DNA of 48,089 bases from an uncultured Spirochaetaceae bacterium (GTDB lineage: Bacteria > Spirochaetota > Spirochaetia > Treponematales > Treponemataceae): positions 1 through 48,089 of the forward strand of contig CACXCG010000022.1 in NCBI GenBank assembly GCA_902766125.1, read 5' to 3'. The translations under genes and the position numbers were made by a program. Positions 1-7,230 of this stretch are shown piece after piece. Under the pieces are notes generated by a model that searched no databases, was not told the origin of the DNA, and saw nothing but the letters and a program-made list of their open reading frames with translations. Each line of letters starts with the position of its first letter. Position 1 is the stretch's first letter.

Positions 1-1288
1 AGTCGATGCAATTGACGAAGTAATCAAGATAATCCGTGCCAGCCGCGATGAATCAGAAGCTAAAGCCAATTTGATGAAGCGCTTTGGATTTGATGATGAA
101 CAGGCACAGGCAATCGTTGATTACCGCTTGGGACGTCTTACCAATCTGCGTATTGATGAATTAAAGCAGGAAATGGCAGAGATTAAAGCCCTCATTGCCC
201 ACCTTGAAGACTTGCTTGCCCATCACGAAAAAATCCTTGAGATTATTAAACAGGAAACAAATGAGATTGCAGAAAAATATGGCGATGACCGTAAAACAGA
301 TATTGTTTCCGGTGAAGTAGAAGAAATCAATGTAGAAGACATGATAAAAGAAGAGGATATGGTTATCCTTATCTCCAAACTGGGATACATCAAGCGTGTT
401 CCGGTCAGCCTGTACAAAAGTCAGGGTCGTGGAGGAAAAGGAACTATCAGTGCAAAACTGGTGGAAGAAGACTATATCAATCAGCTGTTTATTGCTTCTA
501 CACATGACTATCTCATGTTCATTACAAATGAAGGAAAAGCTTACTGGATAAAAGTTCATGAGATTCCGGAAGCATCAAAGACAAGCCGTGGTTCTCATAT
601 TAAGAGCCTGCTTATGGTCAATGCAAACGAAGAAATTACAACAACGGTCAGCCTTAAAGACTTTAGCGAAACAGAGTACCTGTTCATGGCTACTGCAAAC
701 GGTGTTGTAAAAAAGACTCCGACATTTGAATTCCGCAATGCAAAGGCACGCGGTATTCAGGCAGTTCGTCTTGATGACGGCGACAAACTGGTAAGCGCAA
801 TTCTTTCTTCTGGAAATGATGAGATTCTGCTGGTTAGCCGTCGGGGACAGGCTCTGCGCATTACCGAAGAAGAAGTTCGTCCTATGGGAAGAAGCGGCCG
901 CGGTGTTGCAGGAATGAAGCTTGCTGATGGTGATGAGCTGTGTGGAGCAATACATGTTGAACCAGATGCAAAGATTCTTGTAGTAACCGAAAAGGGCATA
1001 GGTAAGCGCGTTGACTTTGAAGAATTCAGTGCTCACGGACGTGGTACCGGTGGACAGAAAGTATTCGGAAATGTTGATGATAAGGGTGAAATAATAGGAG
1101 CCCTTACCGTTAAAGACAGCGATTCTGTTATGTGTATTACCAGCCAGGGAACCAGCCTTCGTGTTGATGCAGACAGTATCAGTAAGCAGGGAAGATCCAG
1201 CAGCGGCGTAAAAGTCGTTGACATTTCTTCTCCTGATTATGTTGTCGGAATTGATAGAATTGCCCAGTCGGACGAAAAAGATTCTTAA
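1..1288 (+). CDS. gyrA: DNA gyrase subunit A, C-terminal part (5' end outside window)
   Basis: The open frame enters from the window edge (first complete codon at base 2) and gives about 428 residues. It begins in the coiled coil after the breakage-reunion domain. Most of it is the GyrA C-terminal beta-pinwheel, with repeated blades of the type 'LVSRRGQALRI' and 'GKGTISAKL'. The GyrA box QGRGGKG, needed for wrapping DNA, is encoded near 422-442, which separates it from ParC. GyrA is the ATP-independent half of the A2B2 enzyme that introduces negative supercoils. In many bacteria gyrA lies close to dnaA and the origin, which agrees with the parS and DnaA-box signals just downstream. The protein ends in an acidic/basic tail. 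The start codon is not visible. Confidence 0.97.
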   Translation, partial: VDAIDEVIKIIRASRDESEAKANLMKRFGFDDEQAQAIVDYRLGRLTNLRIDELKQEMAEIKALIAHLEDLLAHHEKILEIIKQETNEIAEKYGDDRKTDIVSGEVEEINVEDMIKEEDMVILISKLGYIKRVPVSLYKSQGRGGKGTISAKLVEEDYINQLFIASTHDYLMFITNEGKAYWIKVHEIPEASKTSRGSHIKSLLMVNANEEITTTVSLKDFSETEYLFMATANGVVKKTPTFEFRNAKARGIQAVRLDDGDKLVSAILSSGNDEILLVSRRGQALRITEEEVRPMGRSGRGVAGMKLADGDELCGAIHVEPDAKILVVTEKGIGKRVDFEEFSAHGRGTGGQKVFGNVDDKGEIIGALTVKDSDSVMCITSQGTSLRVDADSISKQGRSSSGVKVVDISSPDYVVGIDRIAQSDEKDS

Positions 1289-1362
1289 TTTGTTATAATA
1301 CAACAAATTACACTGTTTTTAACGAAAGAAAAATAAAAATTGTGCTTTTTTTCTAAAAACAG

Positions 1363-1391
1363 TAGACAAAACACTAAATATAGCGTATAAT
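1363..1391 (+). promoter_or_regulatory. Sigma-70 promoter downstream of gyrA
   Basis: TAGACA (1363-1368) and a perfect TATAAT (1386-1391) are separated by exactly 17 bp. The first ATG on the transcript, at 1398, is six bases after the -10 box, so the predicted transcript would start at or next to that ATG. A terminator hairpin follows at 1500-1538, which defines a unit of about 140 nt. Confidence 0.7.
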
Positions 1392-1397
1392 CTGAGC

Positions 1398-1454
1398 ATG
1401 TGCAGCAATAAACTTGAATGTAGTACCTGCACAGATTGTACGGTTTACCGATAA
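1398..1454 (+). CDS. Possible leaderless 18-residue Cys-rich peptide
   Basis: An ATG placed six bases after a consensus -10 box opens a frame encoding MCSNKLECSTCTDCTVYR and then TAA. Four of its 18 residues are Cys (positions 2, 8, 11 and 14), giving two CxxC pairs that share the middle Cys, a spacing often used for metal or disulfide chemistry. There is no Shine-Dalgarno sequence. The promoter-to-ATG geometry matches other genes in this window that I predict to be leaderless, which is the main reason to list it. It could be a leader peptide for the terminator at 1500-1538, a metal-binding microprotein, or a chance frame in a non-coding RNA. I recognise no family. Confidence 0.35.
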   Translation: MCSNKLECSTCTDCTVYR

Positions 1455-1499
1455 ACATTGTTCTCCCGACAATGCGGTGAATCCAAAACCCATCAGACA

Positions 1500-1538
1500 C
1501 CGGACAGGCTTTTTCCCAGGTCTGCCCGGATTTTTTTT
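1500..1538 (+). terminator. Rho-independent terminator of the small transcript
   Basis: CCGGACAGGC (1500-1509) pairs with GTCTGCCCGG (1520-1529) with one mismatch and one G-T pair. Eight T residues follow at 1531-1538. Confidence 0.75.
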
Positions 1539-1567
1539 GCCCACATAAATAATCCCATTTCACAAAA

Positions 1568-1583
1568 AGTTTCACGTGAAACA
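1568..1583. promoter_or_regulatory. parS-like site 1 (ParB-binding centromere)
   Basis: AGTTTCACGTGAAACA matches the canonical parS TGTTTCACGTGAAACA at 15 of 16 positions. The perfect 14-bp palindrome is at 1569-1582. The palindrome is established as the ParB/Spo0J binding site and usually clusters near the origin. Two more copies lie within 1.2 kb. Confidence 0.85.
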
Positions 1584-1590
1584 TATGTCG

Positions 1591-1656
1591 TTAGCAGGTG
1601 CGTAACGACATACCCGAAGGGATGAGTAAGCAAGTGCGTAGCGACATACCCGAAGG
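1591..1656. repeat. 36-bp tandem repeat, first block (two units)
   Basis: Two units of about 36 bp share the core GTGCGTARCGACATACCCG followed by AAGGG. The first is complete at 1591-1626, and the second runs from 1627 and degrades after 1656. The block follows parS 1 directly, as the second block follows parS 2. On the minus strand the units are read as 12-residue repeats, but I regard the array as a DNA element and not as a gene. Confidence 0.85.
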
Positions 1657-1711
1657 GGATATGCCGCTGAAAGCATCGATGACTGTGGAACAATAAGTTT
1701 TTGTGCAAAAA

Positions 1712-1727
1712 AGTTTCACGTGAAACA
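1712..1727. promoter_or_regulatory. parS-like site 2
   Basis: This is an identical copy of site 1 (15 of 16 bases of canonical parS, perfect 14-bp palindrome at 1713-1726). It lies exactly 144 bp from site 1, which is four times the 36-bp period of the surrounding repeats. Confidence 0.85.
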
Positions 1728-1734
1728 TATGTCG

Positions 1735-1925
1735 CAAGCAGGTGCGTAGCGACATACCCGAAGGGATGAGCTAGCAGGTGCGTAGCGACATACCCGAAGG
1801 GAAGAGTAAGCAAGTGCGTAACGACATGCCCGTAGCGCAGCGAAGGGAGCAAACAGGTGCGTACAGCGATATCCGCAGGGTGTAAGCAGATGCGCATGTT
1901 ACGGACGAAGTGAAGATGAAGCAAG
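1735..1925. repeat. 36-bp tandem repeat, second block (two good units, then decaying ones)
   Basis: Units at 1735-1770 and 1771-1806 are nearly identical to each other and to the first block. The next units (from 1807, about 1850 and about 1883) keep only the start, AGCARRTGCG, and diverge progressively in sequence and length. parS 2 plus the two good units duplicate the parS 1 plus repeat arrangement, so a segment of about 90 bp has been copied. Confidence 0.8.
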
Positions 1926-1939
1926 TGTGTAGCAATCTG

Positions 1940-2120
1940 TGTGTAAATATTTTGCTTAAAAAGAGTAAAGTTTAAAACCTGTGGATAACTTATGAAAAAG
2001 GGGCTTTGCGGATAACACAGAAAAAAAGAAACCCCGAAACACCTTTATTTATAAGGAATTCCGGGGTTGTACAGAATTTTGTATGATTACTTATAAAGTG
2101 AACAACTTGTGGAAAACTTT
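1940..2120. other. DnaA-box cluster with AT-rich stretch, candidate replication origin
   Basis: A perfect DnaA box is present on the minus strand at 1980-1988 (TGTGGATAA, the complement of TTATCCACA). One-mismatch boxes are at 2007-2015 (TGCGGATAA) and 2108-2116 (TGTGGAAAA), and 7/9 matches occur at 2135-2143 and 2159-2167. The bases from about 1944 to 1979 are AT-rich. Position beside gyrA and parS supports an origin or a DnaA-titration site. The window does not show dnaA, so the main origin may be on the other side of gyrA. Confidence 0.45.
2021..2068 (-). terminator. Terminator of argA
   Basis: Read on the minus strand, AACCCCG (2068-2062) and CGGGGTT (2036-2030) form a stem with inner CCTT/AAGG pairs, followed by a T-rich run (2028-2021). 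It lies just after the argA stop codon at 2091. Confidence 0.8.
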
Positions 2121-3455
2121 TGAATTTCTTTGCGGTGTCCACAGATCTTTTCTTTTCTGTGGTAAAGAAGAAATTTCTGTAGGAACAAATCCCATGTTTT
2201 CAAACCAGTCTGCTGCCTGCGTAGTAAGTATGAAAACACGGCGTGCTCCCTGTGCATGAGCTTTATCCAAAAGATAAGAAATCAGTTTAGGACCAATACC
2301 AATATGTGAACAGGATTCATCAACCGCAACACCCGCAATTTCCATTTGTCCACCATCGTATGGAATCAGTGCAGCACAGGCTCTGACCGCATCATCCATA
2401 ACATAGACAATGTAATGCTGAAAATCCGTTTGCATTTGCTGAGCTGTTCGCGGTAAAAGATTTCCTTTTTGCACAAAGGGGTGCATTAAGTTTAATACGG
2501 CAGGAATATCTTCACGAGTCATTTCGCGAATTCCGCCGTAATTGCTTTTGTAAATCATTGTTCCAGAACCAAGATTACTGAATATTTCGCAGGGAAGTGT
2601 TCCGTTCAAAGATCCGTTCAGTAAATGTACACGGGAAACTCCTGCTTCACATGCAGATTTTGCAAGTTCCAAAAGAGAACAAATCGTATGTGTTTCACGT
2701 GAAACATTTGAATTTTCTGCATTTTCAACCGAACATTCGGTAGAATTTGCTGTAACTACCGAGTTCTCGGTTGCATTTTTAGCTAAAAATTCGTCAACTT
2801 CCTCAAGATTCATCGCAGGAATTGTTCCTTCACTGGAATTGATTTCTAAGCCAGGAATGAGGAAAAATAATTTATCCGCCTGTAAATGTACGGCAATTTG
2901 ATGTGCAAGCTGGATTGAAGAAATGTTGTAAGGTTTTCCAGCGCTGCTCCAGCCGATACACGGGAAGATGGGAATGAATCCGTTTGAAAGAACTGTCTTG
3001 ACTGAGTCTATTTGTAATTTATCTATTTCACCGATAGTTCCGTAATCAAAGCCGTCAATAATTCCCTTTGCACGAGAGCGAACCCAGTTACCAATAACAG
3101 CTGTTTTCTTTTCTGCAGCAAGAGCTGTCATAACTTTATTTGAAACATCAAAGGCTGCCATTTTTATAAGGGGCATTGCATCTTCATTGGTGATGCGGAA
3201 GTTATCATGGTATGACCACTGTATTCCTGCTGAAGATAAAACTTCATTGATTCGTTTCCGTGCACCGGGAACTAAGATGACGTGGAGACCGGTTTCGTGA
3301 ATTAAACAAATATCACGGATGTGACTGGTAAACAGGCGTGAATCAATAATTTCATCATCAATGTAGATGATAACCGTAGTGTTCTTAAATTTGCGGACAT
3401 AGCGCAATACGTCGCGGATGCGTTCTGCTTTTTCGTGTACGATTTGTTCTTTCAT
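2091..3455 (-). CDS. argA: Amino-acid N-acetyltransferase (N-acetylglutamate synthase)
   Basis: The 454-residue protein has an N-terminal amino-acid-kinase-like domain (about residues 1-300; 'VILVPGARKRINEVL', 'VIGNWVRSRAKGIIDG') and a C-terminal GNAT domain ('GGIREMTREDIPAVLNLM', 'EIAGVAVDESCSHIGIGPKL'). This is the ArgA architecture, which acetylates glutamate in the first step of arginine synthesis. I chose the ATG at 3455, not the upstream TTG at 3479, because a TTGACA-17-GATACT promoter ends six bases before it. A linker of about 30 Asn/Ser/Thr/Glu-rich residues between the domains encodes a perfect parS and two 14-bp palindromes. No other arg genes are nearby. Family assignment is firm; in vivo role is inferred. 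Confidence 0.9.
   Translation of the reverse strand: MKEQIVHEKAERIRDVLRYVRKFKNTTVIIYIDDEIIDSRLFTSHIRDICLIHETGLHVILVPGARKRINEVLSSAGIQWSYHDNFRITNEDAMPLIKMAAFDVSNKVMTALAAEKKTAVIGNWVRSRAKGIIDGFDYGTIGEIDKLQIDSVKTVLSNGFIPIFPCIGWSSAGKPYNISSIQLAHQIAVHLQADKLFFLIPGLEINSSEGTIPAMNLEEVDEFLAKNATENSVVTANSTECSVENAENSNVSRETHTICSLLELAKSACEAGVSRVHLLNGSLNGTLPCEIFSNLGSGTMIYKSNYGGIREMTREDIPAVLNLMHPFVQKGNLLPRTAQQMQTDFQHYIVYVMDDAVRACAALIPYDGGQMEIAGVAVDESCSHIGIGPKLISYLLDKAHAQGARRVFILTTQAADWFENMGFVPTEISSLPQKRKDLWTPQRNSKVFHKLFTL
2691..2706. promoter_or_regulatory. parS site 3, perfect, inside argA
   Basis: TGTTTCACGTGAAACA matches canonical parS at 16 of 16 bases. On the coding strand it is read as part of an N-V-S-R-E-T peptide in the argA interdomain linker, so protein coding and ParB binding would share the sequence. 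Confidence 0.9.
2728..2771. repeat. Pair of 14-bp palindromes next to parS 3
   Basis: ACCGAACATTCGGT (2728-2741) and ACCGAGTTCTCGGT (2758-2771) are both perfect inverted repeats sharing ACCGA/TCGGT arms. Their starts are 30 bp apart, close to three helical turns. In the protein they are the paired peptides T-E-C-S-V and T-E-N-S-V. Confidence 0.6.
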
Positions 3456-3461
3456 ACCGTT

Positions 3462-3490
3462 AGTATCGCGAGAGAGCAAAAAAGTGTCAA
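3462..3490 (-). promoter_or_regulatory. argA promoter, leaderless geometry
   Basis: On the minus strand a perfect TTGACA (3490-3485) and GATACT (3467-3462) are separated by 17 bp. Six bases lie between the -10 box and the ATG at 3455. The -35 box overlaps the stop codon of queH. Confidence 0.75.
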
Positions 3491-4128
3491 TGCGTCTGCT
3501 GTCTGGAATAAATGCAACCGCAGTAATCCTGCCGGTATAAACCGTATTCTTTGCTTAACTGTAATGAGCGAAGGTAGCCGTTTTTCTTCTTAAAGTCTGC
3601 CGGGAGGTATTTAAGATTATTTTCAGAAACAAGAGACAACCCGATAGTATTTATTTTCTCTTCATCTTTGTGAGGGCTGATAGAAAGTGTAGTTGTAAAA
3701 AAATCAAAATTATGTTGTGTGGCGTAATTCCACGCACGCTGCATTCTGAACAGGTAGCATCTGCGGCAACGTTCACCTTTTTCGCTTTCTGTCTGTAAAT
3801 CGATTTCCTGCCGAACATTTGTTGCTTCAAAAAAATCTTCTGGATTATATGAATCTTCGATGACAGAAATTCCTGTTTGAACTGCAGGAGGAAATGATGT
3901 AACAAATTTTTTTAACTCGGCAAGCCGTCTGTCGTATTCCTCTTTTGGATGAATATTTGGATTGTAGTAATAAATGGTTATGTTAAAAATTCCGGCAAGA
4001 TATTCCATGACATACGAAGAACAGGGACCGCAACAGGCATGCAAAAGAAGCGTCGGTTTTTTTTCCGAAAGAGAAATTTCTTTGATGATGGTTTCTAGCT
4101 GCTGCTGATAGTTTTGTTTTGCCGGCAT
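3487..4128 (-). CDS. queH: Epoxyqueuosine reductase QueH
   Basis: This 213-residue protein belongs to the QueH (DUF208) family, which reduces epoxyqueuosine to queuosine in tRNA and replaces the cobalamin-dependent QueG. The family's Cys motifs are present: 'HACCGPCS' near residue 31, 'CRRCYLFR' near 118 and 'DYCGC' near 202. These would hold the Fe-S cluster and metal site. TACACT lies six bases before the ATG (4140-4135), with no Shine-Dalgarno sequence and no clear -35 box. The gene is separated from upstream pheT by a terminator, so it is probably transcribed on its own. No other queuosine gene is nearby. Confidence 0.92.
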   Translation of the reverse strand: MPAKQNYQQQLETIIKEISLSEKKPTLLLHACCGPCSSYVMEYLAGIFNITIYYYNPNIHPKEEYDRRLAELKKFVTSFPPAVQTGISVIEDSYNPEDFFEATNVRQEIDLQTESEKGERCRRCYLFRMQRAWNYATQHNFDFFTTTLSISPHKDEEKINTIGLSLVSENNLKYLPADFKKKNGYLRSLQLSKEYGLYRQDYCGCIYSRQQTH

Positions 4129-4143
4129 ATGGGCAGTGTATCA

Positions 4144-4187
4144 CGAAAAAAAATTTGGGGAAAGACTTGCAGAACAAATCTTTCCCC
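4144..4187 (-). terminator. Terminator of the XRE-pheT unit
   Basis: A perfect 9-bp stem, GGGGAAAGA (4187-4179 on the minus strand) with TCTTTCCCC (4165-4157), is followed by AAATTTTTTTT. The remaining non-coding stretch 4188-4390 between it and the pheT stop codon shows nothing I can name. Confidence 0.85.
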
Positions 4188-4390
4188 GGGTCTCCAAGAA
4201 AAACTTTCTTAAAACCATGGAAGCATGGAGATAAAAGCTTGCTGCTGTGTGTGTCTGGTATACAGTTTGCTTAAATCGGAAAGTTATCCTTCCCATGCTC
4301 CATAAAAATCATACGATGACTTTATTGATAAAGCCACATATCTCCGGTATAGATTTTTTTGTAATCTCCATATCGGAACGCGAATTGTTG

Positions 4391-6697
4391 TTACTCAATA
4401 TCGCAGTTATCGGCCTTCTGAGTGGTAATGGGTTTACCGCCCGCGGTCAGCGTTACGCCGCCAACCTGAGCCTGTTTACCTGCAATTTTGTATTCTACTT
4501 TGCAGAAACGGTCAATATCGATTTTTGCCGGTTTTGCACTTGCACTAGCTTCGTCACTTCCCTGAGGAATAACAGGTGTTCCCGGAGCAGCCCACGGAGC
4601 TGTCAGCAGTTCTACTTTTTCTTTACCGTCTTCTGTGTAATCGGCGGCAAGCAGCATACCGTGACTTTCTACACCGCGCATCTTACGGGGAGCAAGGTTT
4701 GCAGCAATAATTACATGCTGACCAATCAATTCCTCTGGTGTAAGGTAGTCGCGTAATCCGCTCTGAATAATACGTTCTGTTCCTGTTCCGTCATCAAGGT
4801 GTTCGATGTACAGTTTTTCGCCCTGAGGGTTTGTTTCGACACTCTTGATAACAGCTACACGAAGATCAATGTATTTATCAAAATGAGCTATCTGATCAAA
4901 GGGTTCTGCCTGTGTCTTCTGTTCAGCGGCGTTTGCTGCGGGAGTTGCTGCAGGGTGAGCAGAAGGTGTTGTCTGCATCAGTGTTTCAAGATCCATTTCA
5001 CCTGCTACACAAGGAACTCCAATCTGCCAGTTTTCAAGTACCTGCGGGTGGATTTCTCCAAAGATGCCTACCTGCTTTCCGTTAACCATGATGCCAGCCT
5101 GGCGTCCGGGGATAAAGCGTGGATCGTTGGTTTCAGTAACTTCATACTTGTGATCAAGGTAATACAGCAATGTGCTTACTTCGCTTGCGGTGTCGTTGAA
5201 GTTAGCGTTGTTGGAAGCAGTTACAAAACCTAAGCTCTGGATTGTTTTTGTTCCAGTATTTTCGCTCGGATCAATAAATGCAATTTTTCCAACTTCAAAG
5301 ATTTTGTGAGGATAGACCGCATTGCCGCTCTGGCTTTCTGCCTCAAATAGACTTGCGATGATTGACGGACGAATAAACTGATAGTTTTCGCTCATGGGGT
5401 TGGCGATTTCTATGACGTTGCTTTCGTCTACACCCATCTTTGTGATATAGCTTGCTTTTGAACCAAGATAGTTGAAAATCATTTCCTGGTATCCCATACC
5501 TGCCATAAGGTTCTTTACTTTGCGGCTGTATTCGGTAATGGGTAACAGACGACCGATGGTAAAATCGCTGGGAGACTGAGGTGTAAAGAAATCCAGGCCC
5601 ATACCAATCATAACATCTTCAATGACATCAACTTCATGCAAAAAGTCGTTACGATAAGGTGCAGGCTTAACGGTAAATACAGTATCTCCGTCTTTCTGCA
5701 CAGAACTTACGGTGTTGCCCATGCGTTCAAGTGCTTTGGTAACCTGCTGCACGGTTAAATCAGAACCAAGCTTTTTGTTGATTGCAGTAAGGCGTGCATC
5801 GGTGGTTGTCTGGAAGTAATACGGAACCGTTACGTCTTTTCCAAAGCCTGTATCATACGGATGCTGAACGGTTACCGGAAGAATCTGGTATCCTGCATCT
5901 GCAAAGTCACAGGCTACAATGTTTGCACTCAGCATCAGGTTTGACATATCGTCGCCGGTAAGTTCAACCAGTAAATCTTTGTCGCCTACCTGAACCTGAC
6001 CCAGAGTTGCACTGTTGATGATAGGAGCCATACTTAACACTTCACCCTTGTCATCTGTAAAGAGTGGGTATTTTTTAAGACCGTCAAGAATCCATCCGTA
6101 CTCTTTTCCTTTCGGGTGATTCTGAACAATCTGACGGAGTGTCTGTTTTTGTGTTTCCTGCAGGGGAACAAAACTGTTTTTGTCAGGATCTGCAGCAATG
6201 TAATGTGCCGGCCAGACAATATCTGCATTGCGGTACACACCCATACTGATAGACTTACGCTTGCGGCCAAAGTTCCAGCACAGTTTTTCCTGTGTCTGAA
6301 TGATATCGAGCAGCATGGGGTCATCAATGGGTTTTCCACTGATAACAAAGGCAACCATGTAGGGACGAATAGCTTTAAGTTCCGGATCTACAGTGATAGT
6401 GCGCTTTGAGTTGTCAACCGTATGGTTTTTGTCAGAAAGAAAAGCAGAATAGTCGTTATGCTTGCCGCTTTCATATTCGCGCAGACAGCGTGCAATACCA
6501 CCCGTTGACCACAAGTCTGGACGGTTGGTGTCGTTCAATTCTATTTTGATGACGCGTTTGTCTGCAGGGTCAGCAGCATTTGGTTTTTCATCAAGCTCAG
6601 CCTTTCCGCTGGTGAGCTTTTTTTCCAGTGTGTCATAGTCGTAAGTTGTTCCGACAAGATTAAAAAAGAGCTTTTCGTTTACTTCTATTTTTGGCAT
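4391..6697 (-). CDS. pheT: Phenylalanyl-tRNA synthetase beta chain with fused tRNA-binding domain
   Basis: The protein has 768 residues. Residues 1 to about 575 are the archaeal/eukaryotic-type PheRS beta subunit ('MPKIEVNEKLFFNL', 'ELNDTNRPDLWS', 'VIEDVMIGMGLDFF'), the type known from spirochaetes. An Ala/Pro-rich linker follows. Residues from about 600 to 712 are an EMAP-II/Trbp111-like OB fold ('KYIDLRVAVIKSVE', 'LAPRKMRGVESHGMLLAAD'), a domain usually found on MetRS, TyrRS or as a free tRNA chaperone. The last 55 residues, after a second low-complexity linker, are unassigned. The enzyme charges tRNA-Phe with PheS, which is not in the window. AGAGGA lies ahead of the ATG. A small XRE gene lies 36 bp upstream on the same strand. 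Confidence 0.95.
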   Translation of the reverse strand: MPKIEVNEKLFFNLVGTTYDYDTLEKKLTSGKAELDEKPNAADPADKRVIKIELNDTNRPDLWSTGGIARCLREYESGKHNDYSAFLSDKNHTVDNSKRTITVDPELKAIRPYMVAFVISGKPIDDPMLLDIIQTQEKLCWNFGRKRKSISMGVYRNADIVWPAHYIAADPDKNSFVPLQETQKQTLRQIVQNHPKGKEYGWILDGLKKYPLFTDDKGEVLSMAPIINSATLGQVQVGDKDLLVELTGDDMSNLMLSANIVACDFADAGYQILPVTVQHPYDTGFGKDVTVPYYFQTTTDARLTAINKKLGSDLTVQQVTKALERMGNTVSSVQKDGDTVFTVKPAPYRNDFLHEVDVIEDVMIGMGLDFFTPQSPSDFTIGRLLPITEYSRKVKNLMAGMGYQEMIFNYLGSKASYITKMGVDESNVIEIANPMSENYQFIRPSIIASLFEAESQSGNAVYPHKIFEVGKIAFIDPSENTGTKTIQSLGFVTASNNANFNDTASEVSTLLYYLDHKYEVTETNDPRFIPGRQAGIMVNGKQVGIFGEIHPQVLENWQIGVPCVAGEMDLETLMQTTPSAHPAATPAANAAEQKTQAEPFDQIAHFDKYIDLRVAVIKSVETNPQGEKLYIEHLDDGTGTERIIQSGLRDYLTPEELIGQHVIIAANLAPRKMRGVESHGMLLAADYTEDGKEKVELLTAPWAAPGTPVIPQGSDEASASAKPAKIDIDRFCKVEYKIAGKQAQVGGVTLTAGGKPITTQKADNCDIE

Positions 6698-6733
6698 AAA
6701 ATCCTCTTAATTCCATTGTAGCGAAAAGAGGCG

Positions 6734-7105
6734 TTAGTGTCTAGAAAAATGAGAAATTGAGTAAGATACGTCACCTGAGGGACTGTCGGTTTTGGGAAGC
6801 AGTTTGTCGAGTGTTTGCTGTACCGCTTCCAGTATATTTTGTTTTGTGAGGGGGACATCCTGTATGGGAAGGACACTGTCGGTATATTCATCCAGATATA
6901 ATTCATACGGTCGTATGTGCAGAGCCTGAGCTAAAGACATAACGGTTTCGGGACTGGGCCAGGCATCCTGATTTTCAATTTTCCAAACGGTAAGCGGCGT
7001 GATATGAGCAATTTCTGCGAGTTTTTCCTGAGAATAGCCAAGAGCGGAACGTTTTTCCCTGATGTTTCGGGAAACCACTTTGCTGATTTCAAGATTATAT
7101 TTCAT
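6734..7105 (-). CDS. XRE-family transcriptional regulator
   Basis: This 123-residue protein has a Cro/CI-type helix-turn-helix at residues 8-65 ('IREKRSALGYSQEKLAEIAH', 'LTVWKIENQDAWPSPETVMSLAQAL'). The C-terminal 55 residues are polar and unassigned. It precedes pheT by 36 bp on the same strand and may share its transcript. TATAAA (7119-7114) lies eight bases before the ATG, and no Shine-Dalgarno sequence is visible, although no good -35 box accompanies it. Its target is unknown; regulation of itself or pheT is only an inference from position. Confidence 0.85.
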   Translation of the reverse strand: MKYNLEISKVVSRNIREKRSALGYSQEKLAEIAHITPLTVWKIENQDAWPSPETVMSLAQALHIRPYELYLDEYTDSVLPIQDVPLTKQNILEAVQQTLDKLLPKTDSPSGDVSYSISHFSRH

Positions 7106-7230
7106 GTATCAATTTTATAATGGAACGGTGAATTTTTGAATTTACACGAGATATAGAAAAATTAAAAAATACTATATCGTCAGTATAAATAAAGTGTGGT
7201 ATAATCAGAAATTGAAAGAGGAGATAGACT

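Larger units (their letters stand above)
1398..1538 (+). ncRNA. Small structured transcript with its own promoter and terminator
   Basis: The unit runs from a strong promoter to a Rho-independent terminator. Predicted pairings are GTGCAG (1400-1405) with CTGCAC (1427-1432), CATTGT (1456-1461) with ACAATG (1469-1474), and the terminator stem. The stretch 1461-1483, with TTCTCCCG then AATGCGGTGAATCC, followed by TCAG and CCGGA at 1493-1504, recalls the order of conserved blocks in bacterial signal recognition particle RNA. The diagnostic core (GTCAGG, a GGAA tetraloop, AGCAGCC) is not intact, so I do not call it ffs. It could be a divergent or decayed SRP-like RNA, an attenuator leader, or an unrelated RNA. 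Confidence 0.4.

Noticed and set aside
575..1306. Minus-strand open frames across gyrA
   Set aside because: These are shadows of gyrA in other frames, without ribosome sites or family resemblance.
1493..1924. Minus-strand open frame of 143 codons with 12-residue repeats
   Set aside because: The frame exists because the 36-bp DNA repeat is a multiple of three. It has no ribosome site, contains both parS palindromes and shows no protein-like variation, so I treat the region as a DNA element.
1591..1925. CRISPR array
   Set aside because: Repeats are adjacent, without unique spacers, and decay in one direction. No cas genes are present in the window.
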